Assembly: GCA_947462255.1 (NCBI GenBank)
Contig: CANHOA010000003.1
Location: 88,891-152,890 of the forward strand
Source: Flavobacteriales bacterium
Lineage (GTDB): Bacteria > Bacteroidota > Bacteroidia > Flavobacteriales_D > Crocinitomicaceae
Length of the DNA: 64,000 nucleotides
Direction of reading: 5' to 3'
The notes below the pieces were generated by a model. It saw nothing but the letters and a program-made list of their open reading frames with translations, was not told the DNA's origin and searched no databases. The position numbers and the translations under genes are program-made. Positions 54,029 to 62,270 of the stretch are shown here, piece after piece. The stretch's first letter is position 1; the number at the start of each line of letters is the position of its first letter.

Positions 54029-55610
54029 CCAAGAAAACCAACGTTTTTTTTTACCAATCTTATTATCCGTCACACTTATTTTAGGTCTAATTATTGGGAA
54101 TAAATTAAGCAACAATACAAACAATGGGTCAATAGATAGTGATCGTGTTCAGAAAATAACAGACATTCTCGACATCTTAAATGAACGCTATGTTGATACA
54201 ATCGACAAGGATAAAATTTTTGAGGAAATGCTCTCAGAAATGCTACATAAACTCGACCCTCATAGTAACTATATTCCAGCAAAAGACATGCAGGCTGTAG
54301 CAGAGTCGATTGACGGAAAATTTGGCGGGGTGGGGATACGGTTTCAAATTATTAGGGATACGGTTTGCATTACAAACGTAATATCAGGCTCTCCATCAGA
54401 ACGAATTGGAATAAAAGCAGGCGACAAAATCATTAAAATCAATAAACAGCCATTTATTGGGAGTAAGATCACCAACGAGAAAGTGCTAGGTAATTTAAAA
54501 GGAGAAGAAGGAACAAAAGTATCTGTAACAATCGTTAGGGCAAAAAAAGAACTCTCTTTTTCTATAACGAGAGGAGAAATACCCATTAGAACAGTGACAA
54601 GTGCATTTATGTTAGACAACGAAACGGGATATATTTCGATAGACCAATTTTCTATACCAACGGCAGATGAATTTAATCAAGCGGCCATAAGACTGAAGGG
54701 TTACGGAATGAAAAAACTCATTTTAGACTTGAGGAACAATGGGGGCGGAGTGCTTCAATCGGCCACTATGATCGCGGACGAATTTTTACCCAAAGGTCGC
54801 ATTATGCTTAAAACAAAAGGTCGTAAGGAACAAGAAAAAATTTATTATTCAACATCAGGAGGCGAACTTGAGAGCATCGATGCGGTTGTATTAATTAATG
54901 CGTTTTCTGCTTCGGCTAGTGAAATTTTAGCTGGCGCCCTTCAAGATAATGACCGGGCAATAATTGTTGGTCGACGCTCTTATGGAAAAGGCCTGGTTCA
55001 AGAAGATAGCCCAATGAGAGATGGTAGTAATTTGCGCATTACAATTGCAAGGTATTATACGCCGTCAGGGCGCTGTATTCAAAAACCATATTCTGGCAAT
55101 TATGAAGAATACATGAAGGATGAGGTTCGTATGGAGAAAGGAGAAATGTATCATTTAGACAGTTCATTATACCTTGATTCCTTAAAGTTTAAAACGATTG
55201 GAGGCCGAACAGTTTATGGTGGTGGAGGAATTACACCCGATGTTTTTGTGCCCTATGACACAACAGAAAGCAGTTTTTATTTAACAGAGCTATTATTTAG
55301 TGGCGCTTTTCAATCATATTCTTTTGACTTTGTTGCCAATAAGCGTAACTACTGGAAAAACCCACAAGACTTTTGTTCGCGATTTGTTTGTAATGACAAC
55401 ATCCTTCAGGCCTTTGTGTCTTATGCAAACAAGACAGGAGGCGTAAGCAAAAATAACAAAGAGTTTATTCGAAGCAAGAGAGTTATCTCAACTAATTTAA
55501 AAGCAGAGATTGCTCGTCAATTATATGGCGAAGATGGTTATTACAGGGTTATAAACACCATAGATAGGGAGGTAATAAAAGCGCACGAAGAAGTACGAAA
55601 AATCAGATAG
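54018..55610 (+). CDS. Carboxy-terminal processing protease (CtpA, S41A)
   Basis: 530 residues. One N-terminal membrane anchor or signal (about 10-28), a helical region (LDPHSNYIPAKDM), a PDZ domain (about 95-185, GGVGIRFQ, GIKAGDKIIKIN) and the S41 domain. The Ser-Lys dyad fits: Ser299 in FSASASEIL and Lys324 in YGKGLVQ, 25 residues apart as in Prc. It cleaves C-terminal regions of periplasmic proteins. The roughly 100 residues after the protease core are typical of the Bacteroidetes CtpA group. Confidence 0.92.
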   Translation: MKFSQENQRFFLPILLSVTLILGLIIGNKLSNNTNNGSIDSDRVQKITDILDILNERYVDTIDKDKIFEEMLSEMLHKLDPHSNYIPAKDMQAVAESIDGKFGGVGIRFQIIRDTVCITNVISGSPSERIGIKAGDKIIKINKQPFIGSKITNEKVLGNLKGEEGTKVSVTIVRAKKELSFSITRGEIPIRTVTSAFMLDNETGYISIDQFSIPTADEFNQAAIRLKGYGMKKLILDLRNNGGGVLQSATMIADEFLPKGRIMLKTKGRKEQEKIYYSTSGGELESIDAVVLINAFSASASEILAGALQDNDRAIIVGRRSYGKGLVQEDSPMRDGSNLRITIARYYTPSGRCIQKPYSGNYEEYMKDEVRMEKGEMYHLDSSLYLDSLKFKTIGGRTVYGGGGITPDVFVPYDTTESSFYLTELLFSGAFQSYSFDFVANKRNYWKNPQDFCSRFVCNDNILQAFVSYANKTGGVSKNNKEFIRSKRVISTNLKAEIARQLYGEDGYYRVINTIDREVIKAHEEVRKIR

Positions 55611-55709
55611 CTATTTGTTTTAGCATTTTAAATTGCTTATCCAACACTTTTACCCTCTTATATATTTTTATGTTAATTTTAATTGCAAATTTGCACAAAA
55701 AACAATGTA

Positions 55710-57713
55710 ATGGATGATGCTACAAGGAAAAAAGTAAGTGCCGCAACGCTTTTAGTCGCTATAGGGATTGTATTTGGAGACATAGGAACATCTCCTCTAT
55801 ATGTTTTTCAAGCGATTACTGGAAACGGAAAAAACTTTTCCCCGGATTTAATCATGGGGGGCTTATCAGCTGTAATTTGGACCCTTACGCTAATTGCTAC
55901 GATCAAATATATCTACTTTGCTTTAAATGCTGACAACAAAGGAGAAGGTGGGATTTTTGCACTCTTTGCCTTGTTAAAATCTCGCCGCATAAAATGGGTG
56001 ATTATTCCTGCTTTAATTGGTTGCTCCACCTTATTGGCTGATGGATTTATAACACCCGCGATCTCAATTTCTTCCGCAGTAGAGGGAATAGAAAATATTT
56101 TTCCTAAATTCCCCGTAATTCCGGCTGTTGTTGGAATAATAGTTCTGCTTTTCACAATTCAGCAGTTCGGGACTTCGGCAATTGGAAAGGCCTTCGGTCC
56201 TGTAATGGTAATATGGTTTTTGTTTTTGGGGTATTTAGGTTTAATAAACATCATGAAGAATCCAGAGGTATTGAAAGCGTTCAATCCTTACTATGCCTAT
56301 AACTTAGTAGTAAATGTGAAAGGAGGGTTTTGGGTTTTGGGAGCGGTATTCTTGTGTACAACAGGAGCTGAAGCGCTGTATTCTGATTTAGGGCACTGTG
56401 GAAAAAACAACATACGAATTAGCTGGTCATTTATTAGCATATTGTTATTGATGAATTATTTAGGTCAGTCTGCATTATGTCTTTCTGATGGTTTTGTTTT
56501 ACAAGGCAAACAAACGGTGTTTTATTCTATGGTTCCAGATGGCATGTTGCCATTTGCTATTGTTCTCGCGACCACTGCAGCAATTATCGCCTCACAAGCG
56601 CTCATTACGGGAGTATTTAGTTTAATGAATGAAGCAATTAAATTAAATTTATGGACCAATCTTAAGGTCAAGTATCCAACGGATCATCAAGGTCAAATAT
56701 ACATTCCGTTCATCAATTGGTTTCTAATGGCGGGTTGTTTATTGGTGATTGCTGTTTTTAAAAAGTCAACCGCAATGGAGGGCACCTATGGTTTGGCAAT
56801 TACTATAAATATGGTGATGACCTCAATTCTATTAGGTTTTTTATTAATATTAAAATACCCAAAAAGAAAAATTGCTTTTATCGCAGTTTTCGCCATATTG
56901 TTAGCCGTTGAAGGAATTTTCCTCTTTTCTAATATTGGGAAAATAGCCCATGGTGGTTGGTTTACATTGGTCCTTGCTTCCATATTTTTTGTCTTATTGT
57001 TCATGTATTTTAAGGCTCGCCTTTTGCGAAAAAGAATTACGGAGTATGTGCCCATGGAAAAAATAATACCAATGATTAATGCAATTAATGCAGACGATAA
57101 AATCCCATATGAAGCATCTAATCTTGTTTATCCAACGCGCAGTGACAACCCAAATAAATTAGACGCAACGATTTTCCACTCTTTGTTCAAAAAGCGTCCA
57201 AGGAAAGCGGGCATCATTTGGTTTCTTCACTTCGATATCCTTAACGAGCCTTGGGGAGTACATTATTCTGTACACGAGGTAATAGATAAGTCGTGCTATT
57301 ATATTGGACTTCATTTAGGGTTCAAGGAAGAGCTTCGAACTGAATTTGTAATGCGCCAAATTAAACTAAAAATGATTGAAAAAGGGGAGCTTACGGGCGA
57401 AAGTGTCTTTAACTCCATAAAAGGCTATATCACAGAGACTGATTTCAAATTTATTGTGTTGAACTCAAGAGTAGCAACCAATAATTTATTAACGCCCTCG
57501 CAGATCATCGCCGTTAAAACATATCGATTTATAAAATCTACTGGGCTTAAGCCAGCGGAAGATTTCGGTCTGGACAAAACCAACGTTGTTGTTGAACACA
57601 TTCCAATTACTGTAACAAAGCAGTATTCACAGGAATTAATAGAAGATTGGGAAGACTACTCTGATGATAGAACTAAAATACACCTACCTCCGATTAAAAA
57701 ACAAGTAAAATAG
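55710..57713 (+). CDS. kup: KUP family potassium uptake protein
   Basis: 667 residues from ATG 55710; the TTG at 55683 is upstream of a -7-like CAAATTTG (55685-55692) and is not preferred. The family motif GDIGTSPLYVFQAI lies in the first membrane segment, GGIFALFALL and GTSAIGKAFGPVM follow, and about twelve membrane segments precede a cytoplasmic C-terminal domain of about 220 residues. It takes up K+ with protons across the inner membrane. It is monocistronic and ends 90 bases before the repeat region at the tRNA-Leu locus. Confidence 0.94.
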   Translation: MDDATRKKVSAATLLVAIGIVFGDIGTSPLYVFQAITGNGKNFSPDLIMGGLSAVIWTLTLIATIKYIYFALNADNKGEGGIFALFALLKSRRIKWVIIPALIGCSTLLADGFITPAISISSAVEGIENIFPKFPVIPAVVGIIVLLFTIQQFGTSAIGKAFGPVMVIWFLFLGYLGLINIMKNPEVLKAFNPYYAYNLVVNVKGGFWVLGAVFLCTTGAEALYSDLGHCGKNNIRISWSFISILLLMNYLGQSALCLSDGFVLQGKQTVFYSMVPDGMLPFAIVLATTAAIIASQALITGVFSLMNEAIKLNLWTNLKVKYPTDHQGQIYIPFINWFLMAGCLLVIAVFKKSTAMEGTYGLAITINMVMTSILLGFLLILKYPKRKIAFIAVFAILLAVEGIFLFSNIGKIAHGGWFTLVLASIFFVLLFMYFKARLLRKRITEYVPMEKIIPMINAINADDKIPYEASNLVYPTRSDNPNKLDATIFHSLFKKRPRKAGIIWFLHFDILNEPWGVHYSVHEVIDKSCYYIGLHLGFKEELRTEFVMRQIKLKMIEKGELTGESVFNSIKGYITETDFKFIVLNSRVATNNLLTPSQIIAVKTYRFIKSTGLKPAEDFGLDKTNVVVEHIPITVTKQYSQELIEDWEDYSDDRTKIHLPPIKKQVK

Positions 57714-57716
57714 ATC

Positions 57717-57771
57717 GAGAAACAGAAACAGAATGAAGAAAAAAAACAGTGTTCCCAACATCGCTCTCGCT
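57717..57771. repeat. Partial copy R1 of the tRNA-Leu flanking repeat
   Basis: This region repeats the first part of R2 and R3 (core GAATGAAG, then CAGTGTTCCCAACATCGC and TCTCGCT) with a few mismatches, then diverges. It lacks the right arm of the hairpin. R1 lies directly after the kup stop, offset 92 bases from R2. Confidence 0.8.
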
Positions 57772-57803
57772 ATAATGATGATAAAGGAGAAGAAAGAAAG
57801 ATT

Positions 57804-57892
57804 AGAGCGGAAAAGAGAAACGGAATGAAGAAAAAAAGCAGTGTTCCCAACATCGCTCTCGCTCTGTTTTTCACACTGCTTTTTAGTACCCC
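57804..57892. repeat. Direct repeat R2 (89 bp) with bidirectional terminator
   Basis: R2 is an 89-base copy of R3 with three mismatches, all in the first 19 bases. It contains the 12-bp inverted repeat AAAAAGCAGTGT / ACACTGCTTTTT (57833-57844 and 57873-57884), a stem with T runs on both strands that can terminate kup and the S23 gene. Its right end carries GTACCCC, matching the tRNA-Leu 3' end. Confidence 0.88.
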
Positions 57893-57965
57893 CAACGGTT
57901 CCGTTCACGAGGTCATTCGTCGAGAACCTTTAGGAAATCTATGACTTACTAGAAGGCCTTATAAA

Positions 57966-58310
57966 TCAGGTCAGATTTTTAATCATGACATAGAGAATTC
58001 TTGATAGCTCATCTGCTTCTTTCATCATTTGATCAAATTCAACTTCAGAAATACGACCAGATTCTTTTAGAATATCAACTATAGCAACACATTCAAATAA
58101 GGATGCACGAGCTGTAGTAAAATAGTTTTTCCTGTCTGCTTTTGAAAATTTACCGCTTCCTTCAGCAATATTAAGAGGTACACTTAATGAGGCACGTCCG
58201 AGTTGATCAATCACAAACTTTTCTAATTTCTTTTCAAGAAGGATTTTTTTGCAATTAGCATGAAATAATTTAGCTTTTTTATAAACCTCAAGTTTTTGAA
58301 AGTCGAACAT
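57966..58310 (-). CDS. Four-helix-bundle protein, S23/IVP family
   Basis: 114 residues matching the 23S rRNA intervening-sequence protein family (pfam S23), from FDFQKLEVYKKAKLFH through LGRASLSVPLNIAEGSGKF to SRILYVMIKNL. Members form a four-helix bundle, the same fold as Avd of diversity-generating retroelements, and mostly have no proven function. No reverse transcriptase or rRNA is nearby. The gene sits between the 89-bp repeats R2 and R3, in the same direction as the adjacent tRNA-Leu. It looks like an inserted cargo gene. Confidence 0.88.
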   Translation of the reverse strand: MFDFQKLEVYKKAKLFHANCKKILLEKKLEKFVIDQLGRASLSVPLNIAEGSGKFSKADRKNYFTTARASLFECVAIVDILKESGRISEVEFDQMMKEADELSRILYVMIKNLT

Positions 58311-58372
58311 AATGAATAGAATTAAATTTCTATTTAAGGTACGAAAAAATAATAGAGCGAGAAAGAAATAAT

Positions 58373-58461
58373 AGAGCGAGAAAGAGAAACAGAATGAAGA
58401 AAAAAAGCAGTGTTCCCAACATCGCTCTCGCTCTGTTTTTCACACTGCTTTTTAGTACCCC
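58373..58461. repeat. Direct repeat R3 (89 bp) abutting tRNA-Leu
   Basis: The copy next to the tRNA. It spans the tRNA terminator and reaches into the last six bases of the tRNA (58456-58461). R2 and R3 are exactly 569 bases apart and identical from about their 20th base to the end. Confidence 0.88.
58398..58453 (-). terminator. Terminator of tRNA-Leu
   Basis: On the minus strand, AAAAAGCAGTGT and ACACTGCTTTTT form a 12-bp stem with a 28-base loop and are followed by further T. It starts two bases after the tRNA 3' end. Confidence 0.75.
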
Positions 58462-58537
58462 GGGCCGGAATCGAACCGGCACACCCGAAAGTACAGGATT
58501 TTGAATCCAGCGCGTCTACCAGTTCCGCCACCGGGGC
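58456..58537 (-). tRNA. tRNA-Leu (anticodon CAA)
   Basis: A class II tRNA of 82 bases with a long variable arm. The acceptor GCCCCGG pairs with CCGGGGT (G1-U72 is a wobble), the T arm is GCCGG-TTCGATT-CCGGC, and the anticodon loop is TTCAAAA giving CAA. Position 28-42 is a U-U mismatch. CCA is not encoded (the 3' bases are A then CT). The transcription unit has an exact -7 box (58557-58564) and a strong terminator. It reads codon UUG. Confidence 0.93.
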
Positions 58538-58556
58538 AATTCGCTTAATGCGAGTG

Positions 58557-58564
58557 CAAATATA
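58557..58564 (-). promoter_or_regulatory. -7 box (TATATTTG) of tRNA-Leu
   Basis: The minus strand reads TATATTTG, an exact TAnnTTTG, 19 bases before the mature tRNA 5' end. No -33 TTG is evident. Confidence 0.55.
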
Positions 58565-58643
58565 AGGAATTTGTATTGTTTACGCCCCCTATTAAAAAAT
58601 ATCATTAACAGATAGTTAGAAATAAGAGTAAGGCATCAAGGGT

Positions 58644-59489
58644 TTAACGCTGAATAAACAAGGTGCTGTACTTATTAATTAAGTCACCACGATCTGATTT
58701 CCCCGTAATAAAATAGACATATTGTCCTATTGGGGCATCATCACCATTAGTTAATTTTCCATCCCAATTAAAGGAAGGGTCTGTTGATTGAAAGATGACT
58801 TGATTCGCCTGGCTTAATACAACTACGCTAAAATCAGTTAATCCATTCGCATTGACAAATAGATAATCATTTTTACCATCTCCATTCGGCGTAAATACAT
58901 TCGTTAAAACGACTTCCAACTCTTGATCCTTCTCTGGCAAAGGGGATGATTCATTTGTGTTCTCAACTTGTGGCATTACAATTAAATCATTGTTGGTTTT
59001 AACAGTGTTATTAGAGACATTCTCTCCCAAATCTTGCAAAGGGTCCGTATTTGGAAGTTGAACTTTTGGAAGTTGAACTGATTCAAAAGGAATTATTTTT
59101 GGGGCATTTATCTCATAAACGACCTCCTCACCACTTAATAAATCATTGTTTTCTAGCGCGATAAGTGGAATAACGTTCTTTTTCGTTTCATTTGGAACAA
59201 GCGTATTATTATTAGGAATAAATGGAACTTCTTTCGCTTTTTTCTTTTCCTGGGTGGGAACTTTTACTGCTTTATCATCAGAAGAAAACAACAAATAGGC
59301 AGACACAAGAACCGATGCAGCAATGCCCAATCCAATAAACGTTTTCGAAAGAATGCTTATACCAGTACTTACCAAAACAGGAGTGGCTATCGCCGAAGAA
59401 ACCGAAGCCCATATTTCGGGACGCACAGCCTCTTGATGATTGGAGAGTTGCTGCTGAAAAAGTTCCTTAATTTGATCTTTGTTTTCCAT
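58644..59489 (-). CDS. Anti-sigma-like membrane protein with a T9SS type B (CHU_C) sorting domain
   Basis: 281 residues. The first 30 residues (MENKDQIKELFQQQLSN, AVRPEIWASV) are of the soluble anti-sigma type, with no signal peptide. One membrane segment lies near 51-69. A long, low-complexity periplasmic stretch (about 75-195) follows, and residues 197-280 are a gliding-motility-associated C-terminal domain (VFTPNGDGKND, FNWDGKLTNGDDAP, GQYVYFITG). The gene is five bases after an ECF sigma factor gene. An uncleaved inner-membrane anchor joined to a secretion signal is odd: the sorting domain should be held in the periplasm. Sensing of secretion by the T9SS is a possible role (inference). 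Confidence 0.75.
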   Translation of the reverse strand: MENKDQIKELFQQQLSNHQEAVRPEIWASVSSAIATPVLVSTGISILSKTFIGLGIAASVLVSAYLLFSSDDKAVKVPTQEKKKAKEVPFIPNNNTLVPNETKKNVIPLIALENNDLLSGEEVVYEINAPKIIPFESVQLPKVQLPNTDPLQDLGENVSNNTVKTNNDLIVMPQVENTNESSPLPEKDQELEVVLTNVFTPNGDGKNDYLFVNANGLTDFSVVVLSQANQVIFQSTDPSFNWDGKLTNGDDAPIGQYVYFITGKSDRGDLINKYSTLFIQR

Positions 59490-59494
59490 TTGTA

Positions 59495-60019
59495 TTATCG
59501 TTTCTCTATTCTCGCCTTTAAATAGGCCCTTGCTCTTAAATATTGCGACTTTGAGGTGCTTTCGCTTATACCCAAAGTTGCCGCGATTTCTTGGTGCGAG
59601 TAACCCTCTATCGCAAAAAGGTTAAATACTACTTTATATCCTTCAGGCATCGTTTGTATTAATTTTATTAAATCATTCGCCATCAAGTTCTCAACAGTAA
59701 ATTCCTGTTGTTCTATCTTATATTCTACATCTCCCATGGAAACATCCGATTGAAATTTTAGATTCTTACGGATATGATCCAAACAAGTATTCACCACAAT
59801 TCGCCTAACCCATCCCTCCAGCACTCCTTCGTTTTTAAACTCTGAAAGTTTAACAAAAACTTTTATCAAGGCATCTTGAAGGGCATCCTCTGCTTGGCTT
59901 CTTTGCTTAAAATAGCGCAGACAAACAACAAACATCTTAGGTGCAAATCTATCAAACAACGTTTTTTGAGCCTTCGGATTACCTTTCAAACATTCCTTTA
60001 CCAATTGAGCATCATCCAT
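59495..60019 (-). CDS. ECF-type RNA polymerase sigma factor
   Basis: 174 residues of the sigma-70 ECF group. Region 2 runs from about 20 to 88 (LFDRFAPKMFVVCLRYF, QAEDALQDALIKVF, WVRRIVVNTCLDHIRK) and region 4 from about 115 to 170 (MPEGYKVVFNLFAIEGYSH, QEIAATLGISESTSKSQYLRAR). The two are separated by a short linker with no region 3. It is cotranscribed with a membrane anti-sigma-like protein. An ECF-like promoter lies directly upstream, so it probably controls itself. It begins with ATG 60019. Confidence 0.93.
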   Translation of the reverse strand: MDDAQLVKECLKGNPKAQKTLFDRFAPKMFVVCLRYFKQRSQAEDALQDALIKVFVKLSEFKNEGVLEGWVRRIVVNTCLDHIRKNLKFQSDVSMGDVEYKIEQQEFTVENLMANDLIKLIQTMPEGYKVVFNLFAIEGYSHQEIAATLGISESTSKSQYLRARAYLKARIEKR

Positions 60020-60027
60020 GGCTTACT

Positions 60028-60060
60028 CGTTTAGACATTTATGATGTTGAAAAGGTTGCA
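60028..60060 (-). promoter_or_regulatory. Candidate autoregulated ECF promoter (TGCAACC-N17-GTCTAA)
   Basis: On the minus strand TGCAACC (60054-60060) and GTCTAAACG (60028-60036) are 17 bases apart. The AAC in the -35 and GTC in the -10 are the usual marks of ECF promoters, and there is no TAnnTTTG box. The expected start is only a few bases before ATG 60019. Confidence 0.5.
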
Positions 60061-60119
60061 CCAGATGTATTTTCTTGTAATAAAAATCAGTAGTTTCACT
60101 CCGTAAAATAAAGCGTTAT

Positions 60120-61340
60120 ATGTCAAAAAACACTATTTTTTTTCTGTTTATTAGTTTTTTTTTAGGAAAACATGGGTTTTCTCAAGAAAAATTAAGCCCT
60201 ATTAATGGCGCATGGCATGGGGAATTATCTCTTAATGACCGCCTTCATTTGCCCTTTGAAATCATGTTAAATACGACTAAAAACGCACCCCAACTTTGCA
60301 TCTTAAATGGAAAAAGTAGCACTCCGCTAATTCTCAAAAAACACAAGAAAGAAGTGTATTATTATCGTTTTTCTGAATTTGACAGTGAATTATGCATTCG
60401 TTTTAATAACAATGGCAAGCAGCTAAGCGGTGAGTGGACAAATTATAATAAGACAAGCCCGGTTTCGATTCCTTTTACAGCATATCTATCTAATGAACCT
60501 CGATTTTTAATTAAGGGAATACCAAGTTATGATTTCACAGGAAGGTGGGAGCTTGTATTTGCTGATGGCAATCAGCCTGCTATAGGTCTCTTTGAACAAA
60601 AAGGGAATGAATTAACCGGCACATTTTTAACGGAAACCGGAGATTACGGATTTTTATCGGGTAATGTAGACGAAAACAATACGCTTTATTTGTCGGGCTT
60701 CGATGGCGCTCACGCCTATCAATTTGTTGCAAATATAGGGTCTAATAACGAGTTGAAAGGCTTGTTTTATAGCGGAAAAAACGGACCGACTGGATGGTCG
60801 GGGAGACGAAATGAACAGGCTGTTTTGAGAGATTCAGATTCCTTGACTACCCTAAATAATCAGGAGTCGTTTTCTTTTGACGCCCAAAAATTGAATGGAA
60901 GGCCTTATCACTTCTCACCAAAAAAAAATAAAGCGGCAATTATTCAAATAATGGGATCTTGGTGTTCTAATTGCATTGACGAAACAAATTATTTTAAGGA
61001 ATTATATCCCCGCTATAAGGACAAAGGGATTGAATTTATTGCTGTTGCTTTTGAGATAGGCAGTCCTACCCAAAAACGAAAACGTTTAAAAGGATTTGTT
61101 AAGCGTTGCAGAGTGCCTTATCGTGTTGTGTTAGGTGGAAATAAAGGAGCAAAAGAAGCGCAGCTTATCTTTTCCTCCCTGAATACTATTTCCAGTTTCC
61201 CCACGACAATTTTTATCGATAAACAAGGCCGCGTTCGAAGAATTCATACTGGCTTTAGCGGCCCTGGTACAGGGGTAGAATACATAAATTATAAAATCGC
61301 AACAGAAAAACTATTGGATGAAATAAGCAGAGGTGATTAA
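60120..61340 (+). CDS. Secreted TlpA-like thioredoxin-fold protein
   Basis: 406 residues. A signal peptide (ending GFSQE) is followed by an N-terminal region of about 230 residues with lipocalin-like repeats (GAWHGELSLNDRLHLPF, GRWELVFADGNQPAIG) and a C-terminal thioredoxin domain with the active site WCSNC (GSWCSNCIDETNYFKE) and the family segment FPTTIFIDKQGRV. It should act as a periplasmic thiol-disulfide protein, reducing or supplying electrons to envelope partners. It is divergent from the sigma gene. Confidence 0.83.
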   Translation: MSKNTIFFLFISFFLGKHGFSQEKLSPINGAWHGELSLNDRLHLPFEIMLNTTKNAPQLCILNGKSSTPLILKKHKKEVYYYRFSEFDSELCIRFNNNGKQLSGEWTNYNKTSPVSIPFTAYLSNEPRFLIKGIPSYDFTGRWELVFADGNQPAIGLFEQKGNELTGTFLTETGDYGFLSGNVDENNTLYLSGFDGAHAYQFVANIGSNNELKGLFYSGKNGPTGWSGRRNEQAVLRDSDSLTTLNNQESFSFDAQKLNGRPYHFSPKKNKAAIIQIMGSWCSNCIDETNYFKELYPRYKDKGIEFIAVAFEIGSPTQKRKRLKGFVKRCRVPYRVVLGGNKGAKEAQLIFSSLNTISSFPTTIFIDKQGRVRRIHTGFSGPGTGVEYINYKIATEKLLDEISRGD

Positions 61341-61402
61341 TTGATAAGCCATCATTCTTCATTAAAAGATCATTTTTTTTACTTTTACAGAAATAAACAA
61401 CC

Positions 61403-62269
61403 ATGATTTCATCAATGACGGGCTTTGGAAAAAGCAATGGGGTATATCAATCAAAAAAAGTTTCCGTTGAAATCCGTTCTTTAAACAGCAAGGGGCTAGA
61501 CTTAAACATTAAATTAAACAGTACTTACAAAGAACTTGAAACCGCTGTAAGAAGTATTGTTTCATCGGCATTAGATCGAGGTAAAATAGATGTAAGCATC
61601 TATATTGAGTCTCAAGGGTCACACCCAGAAAACGCACTAAACGTTACATTAGCAACATCGTATTATGAGGCTTTAAAGCGTCTAAATGAATCCTGGGGGG
61701 AGTCTCCTCAAAATTATTTGTCGATTGTAATGAATATGCCGAACGTTTTAAACCAGGCAGACGGGGAGCTAGAAGAAGCTGAAACAATGTGGGTTCTCGA
61801 CCTTGTCAGTAATTGCGCATCGAAACTCAATGAGTTTCGAAAAAAAGAAGGTGACTCATTGAAAGCTGAATTTGAAAAATATATTACTGGAATTCGTAAA
61901 TTACTAAAAGAGATCGAGCCCTTTGAACAGGAGCGCTTACTCGCTATTCGTGAACGGATGAATAAGGCATTGAGAGAATTGGACACGGCCGCAGTTGATC
62001 AAAATCGTTTGGAGCAGGAAATGATTTTTTATATTGAAAAACTAGACATTTCCGAGGAAAAAATGCGCCTGACCCACCACTTGGATTATTTCTTAGAGAC
62101 AATGGAAACGCCACTTTGTGGAAAAAAATTAGGTTTTATTGCACAAGAAATAGGACGCGAGATAAATACATTAGGCTCCAAGTGCAATCAAGCAGAGATG
62201 CAAAAAACAGTTGTTGAAATGAAGGACTTGTTAGAAAAAATAAAAGAACAAGTTCTTAATACTTTATGA
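61403..62269 (+). CDS. YicC family endoribonuclease
   Basis: 288 residues, full length. The N-terminal MISSMTGFGKS and RSLNSKGLDLN and the C-terminal LGFIAQEIGREINTLGSK are signature segments of YicC/YloC. Members are ring-shaped endoribonucleases involved in RNA decay. The gene is one base upstream of gmk, an arrangement seen in many bacteria. A -7-like TACTTTTA lies just before the ATG. Confidence 0.93.
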   Translation: MISSMTGFGKSNGVYQSKKVSVEIRSLNSKGLDLNIKLNSTYKELETAVRSIVSSALDRGKIDVSIYIESQGSHPENALNVTLATSYYEALKRLNESWGESPQNYLSIVMNMPNVLNQADGELEEAETMWVLDLVSNCASKLNEFRKKEGDSLKAEFEKYITGIRKLLKEIEPFEQERLLAIRERMNKALRELDTAAVDQNRLEQEMIFYIEKLDISEEKMRLTHHLDYFLETMETPLCGKKLGFIAQEIGREINTLGSKCNQAEMQKTVVEMKDLLEKIKEQVLNTL

Positions 62270-62270
62270 T

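Noticed and set aside
57684-57908. 74-codon minus-strand open frame across R1 and R2
   Set aside because: It is the repeat region translated in the same frame as the tRNA artefact, overlaps the kup end and has no protein-like composition.
57893-57965. Remnant of a second tRNA to the left of the S23 gene
   Set aside because: After GTACCCC the sequence departs from the tRNA and shows no T arm or anticodon arm; only the last few bases match.
57966-58310. Diversity-generating retroelement accessory gene (avd)
   Set aside because: S23 and Avd share the fold, but there is no reverse transcriptase, template repeat or variable repeat in the window.
58334-58531. 65-codon minus-strand open frame beginning MAELVDALDSKS
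   Set aside because: It reads through the tRNA-Leu gene and its terminator; this peptide is a well-known artefact of tRNA-Leu translated as protein.
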